From Gracilariopsis chorda (lineage: Eukaryota; Rhodophyta; Florideophyceae; Gracilariales; Gracilariaceae), in NCBI GenBank assembly GCA_003194525.1, contig NBIV01000012.1, positions 1 through 64,000 of the forward strand: DNA of 64,000 nt. Direction: 5' to 3'. The notes under the pieces are model-generated. The model was given only the letters and a program-made list of their open reading frames with translations, was not told where the DNA came from and did no database searches. Positions 33,425 through 43,425 of the stretch are shown piece after piece (positions within the stretch are counted from its first letter, which is position 1; each line of letters begins with the position of its first letter). A program made the translations under genes and the position numbers.

Positions 33425-33664
33425 ATTTACGTTGTGCTGACTTGGCGGCCGGAGAGAGCAGGGATAGAGGGAATGCTCTGACTCTGCGGATCTACTGGTT
33501 GAAATCCAAAATAGGGGCGTATTATTGGCTACAGTAAGATCTGAAGTGGCACGGGCACTTGTGCAGCTCGCCGTGGCACGTGCCCGCTGACTCTCTCTTT
33601 TTATTGGTGCAAATGCGCGCTGACTCGCCTACACTATCTACGTCGTGTAGTTTAGCCCTTTCCC
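33425..33664 (-). repeat. MULE right terminal inverted repeat
   Basis: 240 bp, reverse complement of the left TIR. The transposase start codon at 33142 lies 282 bp inside it, so the transposase promoter probably lies in or next to this repeat. Confidence 0.95.
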
Positions 33665-33673
33665 CGAATGTGC
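33665..33673 (+). repeat. Target site duplication, right copy
   Basis: CGAATGTGC, exact copy of 25873-25881. Confidence 0.93.
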
Positions 33674-35519
33674 TGTCAGTAGCACACCTCATTCAGTTCA
33701 GTTCAGTTCAAATTCTGAAATATCCGCGCGGACCACGCCATTCCTGTACCCTTGTAAACGGTACACGGTTAGCAATGATACCTTTCCTTGATCACGAAGT
33801 GCTCAACGAGGTGTATATTGTGGCAAAACCCATCCCGACCTCACGGCCTCTCAGACAGAAGGTGAGGTCTTTTTGGCATTCCATTTCGGCAAGCTCCTGC
33901 TCATGTGCGGGCACGAAGATACAAGGCGTAGCTAGTGAAATATAATAAGTTTGAACTCCTCTATAACATTTCTTCTCTTTTCTTGTTATCGGAATAACTT
34001 GTACCCCATCCCGAATGCCCGAGCTTTATCATACTGTCCTGTAACCTGACTCAGACTATCTGGTGCTCTGAAACGAAACAAAGTGCATGCCTATTTGCCA
34101 TCTACGAAAGTGGCAGAGCCTTGTGACAAAGAATGCTCAAGGGGAAAAGATGTCGAAGCCTCATATATATGTCTTAGGCGGCTACACACATTTATGTGTG
34201 TGTGTAGGGGTATTAACTTTGTAGAAGAAGTAGAATGCTAATCATCTATTCGACGGCTAAATTGCCCTAATTGACCCAATCGCATATCCCTTTGGCTTCC
34301 TCATCCGGCTTAACGTCATAGTCTTTTGTAGCCTTTTCGGAAGGTCGGCACACCTCAACGCCGTCTACGGGCGGAACTGCTTGTGCCCTTAGCGGGACTC
34401 GCCAGTACCTCGCAGTGATCCCTCACCACATCTGCCAACTGGGTGGTAAGGGTGATAACTTACACCATAATCAGAATGTGTGCTGTATGTACCTTTGTAC
34501 ATATCAGAAATACACGGAAATGTCCTTTCAAGAAGCGCACTCACACGCACATTGACCCTTAATCTCGATGTTTGGGCGGAAGTCATTAGCGCTCCTGCGA
34601 CAAGTGCCGGTGAAGTATTGTGATGAATAGAGATTCAAGTGATTAGAATCTGAACCGCATACTCCCAGGAGAATAAGGATAGCAGTGTAGCAGCGTGCAT
34701 GGCTTAGCAGGTGGCCACAAAGTCAGGACTATGTTTTTCTGTCTCCCGCTACCAGTACATTGATAGCATTTATGTGAAGGCATGACAATTCGGGAGGGTT
34801 GTTCCTCGTAGAAAAAGTACACGCATTCTTTATTCGAGGATGCACGCTCACAAATGCACTCAGACGCGAGCACTGTGAGTGTACAACGAGGTACCGTTGG
34901 TACTGGTGCTCGTAGGACAGTTTTGGTTGTGATGGAATGTCAACATTCATGTTGCGGGGAGCGCTTTCACGAGACGGAGTTTTGCAGATCTAATTTGCAA
35001 GCGCAGTTGGGAAACATGCATGCTCTTAAGTTTGGGCAAGTGAGCTAACCTCGTTAACACCAGGCGTATACTGGGTGTGAATGTGTACATTGGCATCGAG
35101 CAGTGGAAAGTAAGTACGCGGGTGCGTACGGGTAAAAGGTTACAGCTAAACAATTTGTTGCTGCTAGAACAGCACCAATCATGGGTGCTTCTCGATCACG
35201 AAACCATGATGGTTCTACACAGCGGCTGGAGAAGAAGGGACATGACGACTTGAGGGTTGGGGAGTACTGTCCAGGAAGAAGCAGTGGGGTGCATTGCTGA
35301 AACCTGGCTGAAATCACATAACAGCCACTGCACTGGAAGAGGCGCAGCAATTTGCAGAAAAGAAGCCAGCAGTAATGTTACGATCACGCGGTCAAAACAG
35401 CGCGGGCATAAACGTGCCACGTGCCTAACAACGTGGCGGGTGCCACGTGCAGGCCGACAGCGGTCCCTCCCCTCCCCCCAGTCAACGCGCCGCGTCTTGA
35501 CGCGCAACGCCCGCCGTCC
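33674..35519. other. Intergenic region right of the MULE
   Basis: 1.85 kb without a recognised gene. Contains a cattcagttcagttcagttc triplet-style repeat near 33690-33709, a TG run (tgtgtgtgtg) near 34195-34204 and GGTACCGTTGGTAC at 34891-34904, which matches half of the palindrome at 43670. The region before the MULE was inserted was presumably continuous with 25578-25872. Confidence 0.4.
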
Positions 35520-36623
35520 ATGGCGCGAGCAATTCGCCACTCCCACACCGACGTCCAGCCCGCCCGAGCGCCAATGTCGTTCAACAAACGTCCAACTCGC
35601 GCACGCCCCCTCCCGCCTTCAACTAAACATCCCGCCGTACCTACAGATTCCCCCCATTCACAAACTGACCGTCCGGAGCCGCGCGCCCGTCGTCTCTCGG
35701 TCTCCCGCTTCGTTTCACGTGCCGCTTCGCATCGAAGGAACGCTCGACGGTTCAATTCTACCCCTAGCGCGCCTGAGAGTGATGGCGCTGGTGGCTGGTT
35801 TCTTACCCCGGCTTTAGCTGTTAACCCCACTTTGCAGTTTCTTGTTCGCGCCGTTGCTCTGGCCAGGAGGTGCAAGTCTTGGTTGCTTGCTGTGCATACG
35901 GCTGCTTCACGCTCTTGTCAGTGGCGCAGTGTTGGTGTTGTGGAACATGCTCCCAGCGTTTTGAGCGTGCCTTGCACACCTGAGGAGATAGGAACAAGGC
36001 TGTTGAGGCTGTGTGTGTATGAAAAGGTGAAAGGCGAAGTTAAACGGGAAATTGGACTTTGTATTGTGCGCGTTGCGAGCATTGTGGCTGGCTGTGAGAA
36101 ATATGGTGTGGGAGAATGCTATCAAGCTCAGTTACAATCGGAAGCCATTGGTGGTAGAGAATGCGGCCTAATTCAGTTAGCTGGGGCACCAGGGTATAAT
36201 GGCGGATATCCACTGTCCGTAACTGTCACGGCGGGTATATCAATGCAGAAGGAAGTGCGTGCAGGTTTTATGGAGGTGTGGAAAGTGGCTGGTCGACGCG
36301 GTATGCTGGTGTGCGAACGGCAGGGCATGAGTCATGGATTTGATCGCGTGGAGATTGCCAGAACGGTTTTGTGGTTTGGACACCCAGGCGACAAGGAGCT
36401 GAAATTGAAACTGCTGTTTCAACGACGGTGGTGGAGAAAACGATTTGTAATGGGAAGCGTTGAACTTGGTATGGCTCAGTTGGCGCGGTTAAGAGAAGGT
36501 GATTTGGTGAAGATGAGATGGAAGGAATCTCCTGCCGGCGTTGAAGGCGTGCGATTTGTCGTGGTGGATCGCATTTTGTGGGGCGAGCGCGGTGTTGACA
36601 TGGAATTGAGGCTTAGTAGATGA
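35520..36623 (+). CDS. Hypothetical protein, possible C2-like domain
   Basis: 367 aa from the ATG at 35520 (good context, CCATGG); the frame is open further upstream without an ATG. The first 110 residues are basic, Pro/Arg/Ser-rich and disordered. The rest is a compact domain with many short beta-like stretches (GLCIVRVASIVAGCEKYG, LKLKLLFQRRWWRKRFVMGS, VRFVVVDRILWG), ending MELRLSR. The alternation and the GSVELGMAQL segment recall C2 domains as in copines, but no calcium-binding Asp set is visible. Function unknown. Confidence 0.55.
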   Translation: MARAIRHSHTDVQPARAPMSFNKRPTRARPLPPSTKHPAVPTDSPHSQTDRPEPRARRLSVSRFVSRAASHRRNARRFNSTPSAPESDGAGGWFLTPALAVNPTLQFLVRAVALARRCKSWLLAVHTAASRSCQWRSVGVVEHAPSVLSVPCTPEEIGTRLLRLCVYEKVKGEVKREIGLCIVRVASIVAGCEKYGVGECYQAQLQSEAIGGRECGLIQLAGAPGYNGGYPLSVTVTAGISMQKEVRAGFMEVWKVAGRRGMLVCERQGMSHGFDRVEIARTVLWFGHPGDKELKLKLLFQRRWWRKRFVMGSVELGMAQLARLREGDLVKMRWKESPAGVEGVRFVVVDRILWGERGVDMELRLSR

Positions 36624-37480
36624 CAGTGAACGCAACTTTTAATGTACAGATGTTTTAGTATGATACTTAGTATGTGTAGACTTCTAACTTTGACCGGCGG
36701 AGCGGGTAAAGGTAGAGAGTCAGCCTCGTCGAGGGCGCAAAGAACAACCCTTGCACCGCGACGTTCATGGCCGGTATCCCGGCGGGCTTGAATTTCCAAA
36801 TGCACCTCGGCTATGTCCTTCCCTTGTCATTGTTGTCCGAGGCGATAATCCCTTCCCACTGACATGCGATCCAAAAGGAAGGCTTCACAAAAGCACATGA
36901 AACCTCCTCTCTTTACAAGTAAATATGTAAAAAAAAGAAACAGTTTAGTTCACATTTGTGAACTTCATGATGTATGAAACAATGTTGGGCACCAATGATT
37001 TGACGAGCTAGTGCATTGTGATGCGAGCGTGATCACACGGTAAGTTCACCTCGGCGCGCTGTGGTCCGCCGGAGTTACAAATCGTGCGGAGATTAATCCC
37101 TCGCGAGACACCAGGAGCACGCAGAAACGGGAAGCTCTGAAAGTTCGGTTTGCCCCGTTTCTCCATTGAGCCAACTGTACTGCATTTCGGTCGGTACGGC
37201 GGCGTGGAAAGTGCCGCTCGAGCGCACGGCTTGTTTTCACGCGGTGGACGTTGTTGACAACTGAACTGAAATGACCACCCTGACGGGTACTAGCGGTATC
37301 GTTGTACTGCCGAGAAGCAATACAGTGTTGAATGCTGGGTGGCGGCGAATTAACAGCGGCCATCCCCACGAGCCGCCCCCCAACGACGAAGCGGCAACAG
37401 AACATGTAGCGGCAGCAGGAACAGTAGCAGCATTAGCTACATGAGCAGCAGCAGCAGACAACACACGTTGTTGATTGCGT
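36624..37480. other. Intergenic region
   Basis: 857 bp. Includes a short GCAGCAGCAGCAG run near 37441-37456. No convincing gene on either strand. Confidence 0.4.
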
Positions 37481-37702
37481 TCAGTAAGCGTACAGAGGAG
37501 CCGATTGCGGCGAGAAGACGGGGATTCGAATTAGCGGTTCCTGTCGATGCTTATGTTGTTTCTTATGACCATTCTTCTTGCTCTTCTTACTGCGCGTTTT
37601 GTTCGGCGTCGGTTGTGAAGCGTCGCTCAATGCTTGTTGCGGAGCTTCCGAGGCTTTCTTTGCCCGCGCACCAGAAAGCTTAGAGTTCAACTTATCAAAC
37701 AT
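37481..37702 (-). CDS. Small basic hypothetical protein (73 aa)
   Basis: Begins MFDKLNSKLSGARAKKASEA and has a very Lys-rich middle (KTRSKKSKKNGHKKQHKH), ending RIPVFSPQSAPLYAY. No family is recognised; it could be nucleolar or RNA-binding on composition alone. Support for a real gene: a GCCATG start context and a minus-strand TATAAAA at 37873-37879, about 170 bp upstream. Confidence 0.45.
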   Translation of the reverse strand: MFDKLNSKLSGARAKKASEAPQQALSDASQPTPNKTRSKKSKKNGHKKQHKHRQEPLIRIPVFSPQSAPLYAY

Positions 37703-37872
37703 GGCGAATTAAAGGACAAGCAAACACCAGAGAAACGAAGGCGGAGGGGTGGGTGATGCGTAGAAGCGCGGTGAGTATAGCTTGATCGGCAAAGGCGGTG
37801 GGCGATACGGTGGTTATGGCTTGCAGACGGGTCGACCCAATGCAAGCGGTGAAGCGAACGGGGGGCTGTCTG

Positions 37873-37879
37873 TTTTATA
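37873..37879 (-). promoter_or_regulatory. TATA box for the small basic gene
   Basis: TATAAAA on the minus strand, about 170 bp before the ATG at 37702. Confidence 0.4.
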
Positions 37880-38402
37880 CGGGTTGGCGTCGTGGGCAAG
37901 GGCGTACGATATCGTAGTCTGTACAGCGTGAACATCAGAGGACGCACCGTAATTATCAAAGCTGCGAGGCGGCACGCACACACAAGATGGACAGCGAGTC
38001 ACGACGCCAACACAAAGCAGCGTGGCACCGTCTGCGCACGGCCAAAAAAAACGTCCAATCACAAGTGCCCCTGTAACACGCTGCGTGCGGAAACGGAAGC
38101 GCCTGTCGGGCACGTGCGCGTCGCGTGCCGCCACACCCTTGGCCGGAGGCCGCACCCGTCCCAATTACTGCGCATCCACGCCAATTACGCACTTGAGCCC
38201 CCTTGCCTGCTCGTGAGCGCCGTTCTCCTCGCGAAGCGAAAGCGCCGCGTGACCTACCGTCGGTTCAAAGGAACGACGGCAGAGTTAGACAGCAACCGTC
38301 AGTACGTAACAAGACAAGTCTTGAAAGGCGCCCACTCCTCCATCCCGCCCCGCGCCTCCGAAACGCAACCCATCTCTGTCTCCCCACCCTGCGCGCCGTC
38401 CA

Positions 38403-38409
38403 TATAAAA
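38403..38409 (+). promoter_or_regulatory. TATA box for the PWWP gene
   Basis: TATAAAA about 120 bp before the ATG at 38529. Confidence 0.5.
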
Positions 38410-38528
38410 CAGCACCCTCCATCGTACTCCACACAAAGCAACTCTCAAACATCTTCTGCGCTCCCTTGCTTGCATCCTCTCCCCCTCACCGCTCTCCCAT
38501 TTACGCCTATCCCCCCCACGCGATCACC

Positions 38529-40442
38529 ATGCACGCTCATCCCCCTCCCAAGCAAAACAGCTTCCTCTCCAACGTCGCCTCCACTATTCAGCCCTCATCG
38601 TCCTCCCCGCAACCGCATATCCGTCAACCCCATCGCGCCATAAACCTTCCCTCCGCTGCCGAACCTAGTCGACGTTTCCAACACCATCGAAAGCCCCGCG
38701 CCCGTCGTCCTCTCCCCACGCTCAAGGCTCAACCCGCTCTCGTACTCCCAGCCGACCTCATCGAACCCGATATCGAGCCCACTCCATCACCCCCTTCATC
38801 ACCAACTCCTCCACTCCACCATACTCAGCCGCCCCGCCGTACTCCCTCCCTCCACCAACTTCCGCAAACTCACCGCGCTGGTTCTACCGGACAGGACCCC
38901 CCCACCACCCTTCGATTCCGTCCAGGTGATATCGTGCTCTGTCGTTACTTTAACTATCCTGTATGGCCAGCCACTGTGTCCAGAACTCATCAGCCCGCTT
39001 TACGCGGACGGTACTTCACCATGAGACCCACCAGGTCTGGCGATGACGCCATCATGGCATACTGGGTCATCTTTTCGGGTGAGAGAGTGGGCGGATGGGT
39101 GCGCACAGACTGTCTCGTGCCCTACAACCCCATGTATGCGCACAGAGCCCAACTCCCTTCAACAGACCCCATCCACCACGATCAGAAACGCGCCCTGAGC
39201 GTCGCCGCTGATGAGCACTCTCAAGTAGGCTCTCGATTTTGCTACACACCAGAAGATTACTTCATGCTTGAAGAGCTCCTCAGGATTCCGGTCAACGACT
39301 TTGTCGATATCAAGAGTCAAGATTCTGAAGCAGATAAGGAACCCGAACCTTCCGCTCACCACGAAATCCCTTCTGCTTCCACTCATCAACCAGACTCATC
39401 TTACCACAGTCCCTCCTCTCCGTCTCAATCCTGTAGCTACGACTCCGAGTACGTGCAGCACCCTACGCAAAGGCCTGGGCTACGACCGAGACCACCTCGC
39501 AAAGCGCATACCGATCGTCCCACACTTCGCTCCGACAAAGTTTCAAAACCTCGCCCGCAACGGGTTGTCCTTACGCATTCCAATCAGACATCGCCGGTTT
39601 CTGACAACGATGACGACGCACTCTTCATTTCCCCTGTTAAGCCTGAACCCCAACAAATCCCAACCTCCACCCCCGTGAACCAACCTACTCCGCCGTCTGA
39701 ACCGCCTGTACAGACTCCACTTGAGAGCAACCCTGCGGAACTCCTACCAAAGTCGACGCCGGCGCCGGCACCTCCGCAAAAGCAAGAACCCCGACCATTT
39801 GCTCGCCGCAAACGAGGGCGACCTCGTAAGCACCCCTTGCCAGTGGCTACACGATTAGCAAAACAGGAAACCTCGGCTTCCACACAGGGGCAGGTCAAGA
39901 GAGAACCGCAGGACATCCTGACACACATACCGGAGAAGCCCTCGTTACAGAGCCAAGTCAGACGAAAGCGCCGTGGAAGACCTCGCAAATCCGAGAAGCC
40001 ACCTCCACCAGAACCCGTACTCGACCCCAAGGAAACCACGGAGCAGGTAATAGACAGAATGCAGCGGCGAATTAACAGGCAGGAGAAACAGATTATGCAG
40101 ATGGCACAGCAGCAGCAGCAGCAACAAAATCTCCGTGCAAAGGGCTCGGCTGCTGGTCCCAGCACCCTACCGCACATTTCTTTGCTTACCAAGCTGTTAG
40201 ACCCAGATGCCATCCGTGCTCAGAACGAAAAGTTCTCACAGCGAATTCTGGCCTTTCAGAAAATGGCAGCTCAGTTCGCTTACGAAGCTGAGAAGTTAGA
40301 TTTGGCCAGAAGGAACTGTGAGAACGCCTGGAAAGCTCTGGTCGAAACCGGCCGAGGCACTGAGCAGCATCTCATGGACCTGGAAGTTCTTGTTTCAAAG
40401 ATACCCGAGTTCGTTGACTTTCTCCGTACCGTTAGGATGTGA
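38529..40442 (+). CDS. PWWP-domain and AT-hook chromatin protein
   Basis: 637 aa from the ATG at 38529. After a Pro/His-rich disordered start comes a PWWP domain (nt about 38925-39150): FRPGDIVLCRYFNYPVWPATV, where YPVW replaces the usual PWWP core, then YWVIFSGERVGGWVR and LVPY. PWWP domains bind methylated H3K36 and DNA on nucleosomes. A long acidic/Pro-rich linker is followed by two AT-hooks (KRGRPRKHP at about 39806 and RRGRPRKSEK at about 39970) that bind the minor groove of AT-rich DNA, a short poly-Gln (about 40108-40130) and a C-terminal helical region that looks like a coiled coil (QRILAFQKMAAQFAYEAEKL). Likely a nuclear chromatin reader; partners unknown. Confidence 0.85.
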   Translation: MHAHPPPKQNSFLSNVASTIQPSSSSPQPHIRQPHRAINLPSAAEPSRRFQHHRKPRARRPLPTLKAQPALVLPADLIEPDIEPTPSPPSSPTPPLHHTQPPRRTPSLHQLPQTHRAGSTGQDPPTTLRFRPGDIVLCRYFNYPVWPATVSRTHQPALRGRYFTMRPTRSGDDAIMAYWVIFSGERVGGWVRTDCLVPYNPMYAHRAQLPSTDPIHHDQKRALSVAADEHSQVGSRFCYTPEDYFMLEELLRIPVNDFVDIKSQDSEADKEPEPSAHHEIPSASTHQPDSSYHSPSSPSQSCSYDSEYVQHPTQRPGLRPRPPRKAHTDRPTLRSDKVSKPRPQRVVLTHSNQTSPVSDNDDDALFISPVKPEPQQIPTSTPVNQPTPPSEPPVQTPLESNPAELLPKSTPAPAPPQKQEPRPFARRKRGRPRKHPLPVATRLAKQETSASTQGQVKREPQDILTHIPEKPSLQSQVRRKRRGRPRKSEKPPPPEPVLDPKETTEQVIDRMQRRINRQEKQIMQMAQQQQQQQNLRAKGSAAGPSTLPHISLLTKLLDPDAIRAQNEKFSQRILAFQKMAAQFAYEAEKLDLARRNCENAWKALVETGRGTEQHLMDLEVLVSKIPEFVDFLRTVRM

Positions 40443-41706
40443 CATGTTAATTCGCACTCGTAGAGCATCAGAATAGTCACTCGTCTCCCGGCTGGGAGTT
40501 CAAGTTTGAAACCGAAGCCATAACAGAGAGGAGTGGTTGAGACCATCGCCAAGTCCAGACTCCGAGCACTGGCACCAGCAGGCGACTCTGCACCATGTCA
40601 TCTTCTCCGCAAAGTGAGATTGACTATGCGTTCTGTCTAGCCTGATGCTTGAGCTTCGTCTGAAGCCAAGAAGCCAGGCCAGTTCCAGTCGCCTTGCACA
40701 ACCGTTGATCAGTGGTACTGAACGCTCCAACTCCATGTTCTACCACGGTGCCGAGCAGCAGTTCAGTAGCTTCAACATTAACGGCTCGATTCCAATGCAG
40801 CTTTGTGACGTCGTATGGGCAGCGGTCCTTTGGTATTTGTAGTAGAGAGACGAAGAAATGCGTAGACGCTCCCATCCCAGGCTGACGGATGGTCTAGCCC
40901 TACGCGGAGGCTTTTTTCCCATGTCCTTGGTGCCCCTCATTACTGGACTTCAGAGTTTAACTCCTCTGCATCAACTGATCGAGAGCGGCGTAGCTGACTA
41001 GCGTCCCCAGCAATGGCCATACAGGGTGAACAAGCATTTTGGATCAAGCATTTTACATACACTTTTCTTGTCACAGCCCAAATCCAAGTTCGAGCCTGGT
41101 TGAGCAACTATAGAATCCTGAAGACCGCCGATTCGATGTCCACAGAAGCGTCTCTTCGGTAATTGTTAGTTTCCATAGAAGAGGCCAACGGTGCATGAAA
41201 GTGGCAGAAAAACGGGCGGCGCTTAGGATAATCGCACGAGCTTTGCATCGAGCCTCGCCACATGTTGTGTTTCCTTCGGATCTTTGTCACGGGTTAGTTG
41301 AACTGCGCTTCATGTCTTCCGAAGGTATGTAACTGTTCCACCCTCCAAGCTGAACCTTGCAAAGCGCAAAAGCTTCCTTGTTGCTATGAGAACACTATCA
41401 TATTGACTGCCTTCTCTCGAGCCTAACAAATGTAATCCTTGAATGTGTATTAGACTCGAAAGTTCGTTTAGTTGAGAAACATGTTACGGCGAGCCTTGAT
41501 GTTCCAGTTTCCCCAACAGAATTGCAAACATTGAACATATTCCTTACGTTTCCATTCGCGTCATGAATTCTTGTGATCTTGCCAGCGTTAATGACGTTGA
41601 GAAGTTTCTAAGCATCGCTCGACGAAGAGCTTCAGTCCAAGCTCCCTACTTACGTGATAGTTGCAGTTCACCGCAAGGTAGAAAAGAATTAGCACACGTT
41701 GGCCCT
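40443..41706. other. Intergenic, convergent 3' ends
   Basis: 1.26 kb between two converging genes. Short frames only; nothing recognised. Confidence 0.4.
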
Positions 41707-43425
41707 TCATGAAGCGCCTCGGAACAGTGGTGCACTCAGCTTCTTCATCGGCACAACTTGAGCCTCGCTGTTTCGCTGGCCGATACGTCTTTGCATGTGC
41801 CGAGAAGCAGCCTGTTGTTCCAAGGTTGATCTACGAATACTCTCAACTCGGAGTTGCTCCATAGTAGAATACATGGCGTGTGACATCAGACCATCTAACA
41901 GAAACGCTGGTGCCGGAACAGCAATGGCTGCCTGAAGAGTGCATCGAAGCAGGCAACGGCCATCCGATCTTTCAACAGCTTGCCAAACTCCCTTGTACTC
42001 TTTAATTCCAAGCCCGTGCTTCAGATCCATGGAAACGGTCCTGCGTTCCAGATTCTCGACGACGTCCAGCACCAATGTCATTGGGATAGTCAAGACCAGA
42101 AACGTATGACACTGTACCATGCGTACGGTAAGTTCGGTGGGACTGCGTCTTTCGAGGACGCCACTTTCCGATGCATCATGGATGAACTCATGAAACCCGT
42201 CGTAATCTCGTAACACGTCAAAGGCGATCTGTGCACTAGCCGGGATCAGGATACTCGCATCCACCTGACGAGCTCCTCCAGCACAAGCCCGTACCCGCAA
42301 ACGTGGAGTACTTAGATCCATCATGGAAGGGAGCGCAATTCGAAGGTAAAAGTGCTGTCTCTTCCCAGGAACTGTGTTATGACAGAGCACGATTCGACCG
42401 TCTCTAGTCGCGGAAAGATAGCCTTTGCGTGAGCTGATTGTGACAACATCATCATGAGGAATGCACTGGACATCGAATCGCTCTGCACGATGGGCTGTCG
42501 TGAGGCCCAAATCATATTCGTCCGTGTGCTCGGAGGAGGGATCTGGCGCGGCGATGATGTGGTCCAGTTGATCGGTAAACCCAAGATATAAACCCCTTGA
42601 ATCTCTAATACGTGCTGAACGGGTGGGACTGTCGTATTCGAGTATGAAGCGGTCCCATCCTGAGTCGTTTCCACGAGCTATTGCGAGGGGTACAGCGGGC
42701 TTGGAGGCGAGAAACCAACCAAATGCCTTGCTCTGAATACGAAGCGGACAGGAGCGTGTAGCATAGTATGCAGCAGCCATGGTACAATCCTGCGGGGGTT
42801 GCTCAAAATGGTGTTCTGAGAGCGTGGGAGGTAGTGGAACATGATTGATAAGAAAAGCCTCACGAGTTCCCATGGAATGGCCGCAAACGCGTGCTCGCAT
42901 GGTATCGCGATCAACTGAAAGATATCGACCTGCGGCACATGTACATTGCAGGTAGACATTCGCAACGGGGGAACGGGAGTTTGAAGGAAGAACTTCGAAG
43001 AGTGTGGCAGAAAGTTCAGAGGCTGTGAGGGTGATGAAACCAGTCTTATGGTCGACACAAAGCCATGCACGTGGGATGGAGTCGGAAGGAGCGGCTGTTG
43101 CGATGCGGGCACGGTCTATATGATGAGCATCAGAAGTGTCGAAATGAAGGAAGAAGAGAGTGGCGGAGAAAGTAGTATCAGCTGGATGGACCCATCCTAT
43201 CGGTTCATGTGGGAAGAGTGGGGAGGGGTGATGAGCGAGAACGACATCGCGATGATGGCGACGCACGGAACGGATGCGAACAATTGGGGCGGACAACAAG
43301 GCGAGCTCCTCAGTGTCGACGGCAGAGATGCCCAGGATGTGGAGGACGCGATGAAAGTAGGTCCATAATGAGTAGACGGCTGTCCAACGGCCTCCCCAGG
43401 GCCGTCTGTTCGGGAGCGCACCCAT
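41707..43425 (-). CDS. Beta-trefoil (fascin-like) plus SRPBCC/START-like protein
   Basis: 572 aa from the ATG at 43425 (context AACATGG); the frame is open for 42 more codons. The middle holds repeats of a beta-trefoil kind, YLSVDRDTMRARVCG, FGWFLASKPAVPLAI and GYLSATRDGRIVLCHN, each with the G-x-Y/F-L-S/A motif of fascin-type actin-crosslinking domains. The C-terminal 150 residues are an SRPBCC/polyketide-cyclase fold: ASILIPASAQIAFDVLRDYDGFHEFIHDASES, the classic start of COQ10/START-like lipid-binding domains, through YKGVWQAVERSDGRCLLRCTL. A lipid- or hydrophobic-ligand-binding protein with a lectin- or actin-type adaptor is a reasonable inference; no catalytic role is claimed. Confidence 0.7.
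   Translation of the reverse strand: MGALPNRRPWGGRWTAVYSLWTYFHRVLHILGISAVDTEELALLSAPIVRIRSVRRHHRDVVLAHHPSPLFPHEPIGWVHPADTTFSATLFFLHFDTSDAHHIDRARIATAAPSDSIPRAWLCVDHKTGFITLTASELSATLFEVLPSNSRSPVANVYLQCTCAAGRYLSVDRDTMRARVCGHSMGTREAFLINHVPLPPTLSEHHFEQPPQDCTMAAAYYATRSCPLRIQSKAFGWFLASKPAVPLAIARGNDSGWDRFILEYDSPTRSARIRDSRGLYLGFTDQLDHIIAAPDPSSEHTDEYDLGLTTAHRAERFDVQCIPHDDVVTISSRKGYLSATRDGRIVLCHNTVPGKRQHFYLRIALPSMMDLSTPRLRVRACAGGARQVDASILIPASAQIAFDVLRDYDGFHEFIHDASESGVLERRSPTELTVRMVQCHTFLVLTIPMTLVLDVVENLERRTVSMDLKHGLGIKEYKGVWQAVERSDGRCLLRCTLQAAIAVPAPAFLLDGLMSHAMYSTMEQLRVESIRRSTLEQQAASRHMQRRIGQRNSEAQVVPMKKLSAPLFRGAS

Larger units (their letters stand above)
25882..33664 (-). mobile_element. Complete Mutator-like DNA transposon (MULE)
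   Basis: 7783-bp element bounded by 240-bp terminal inverted repeats (25882-26121 and 33425-33664) that I read as identical, starting GGGAAAGGGCTAAAC. The flanking 9-mer CGAATGTGC occurs directly outside both ends (25873-25881 and 33665-33673); a 9-bp duplication is typical of Mutator elements. It encodes an intact 1879-aa protease-transposase on the minus strand and an acidic frame on the plus strand. Identical TIRs, a perfect target duplication and an intact transposase frame all indicate a recent insertion. Confidence 0.95.
37703..38528. promoter_or_regulatory. Divergent intergenic region with two TATA boxes
   Basis: Lies between the small basic gene (minus) and the PWWP gene (plus). A TATAAAA on the minus strand (37873-37879) and one on the plus strand (38403-38409) fit the two starts. 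The middle has many ACGTG/GCACGTGC-like blocks, for example CGGGCACGTGCGCGTCGCGTG at about 38107-38127. Confidence 0.45.
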
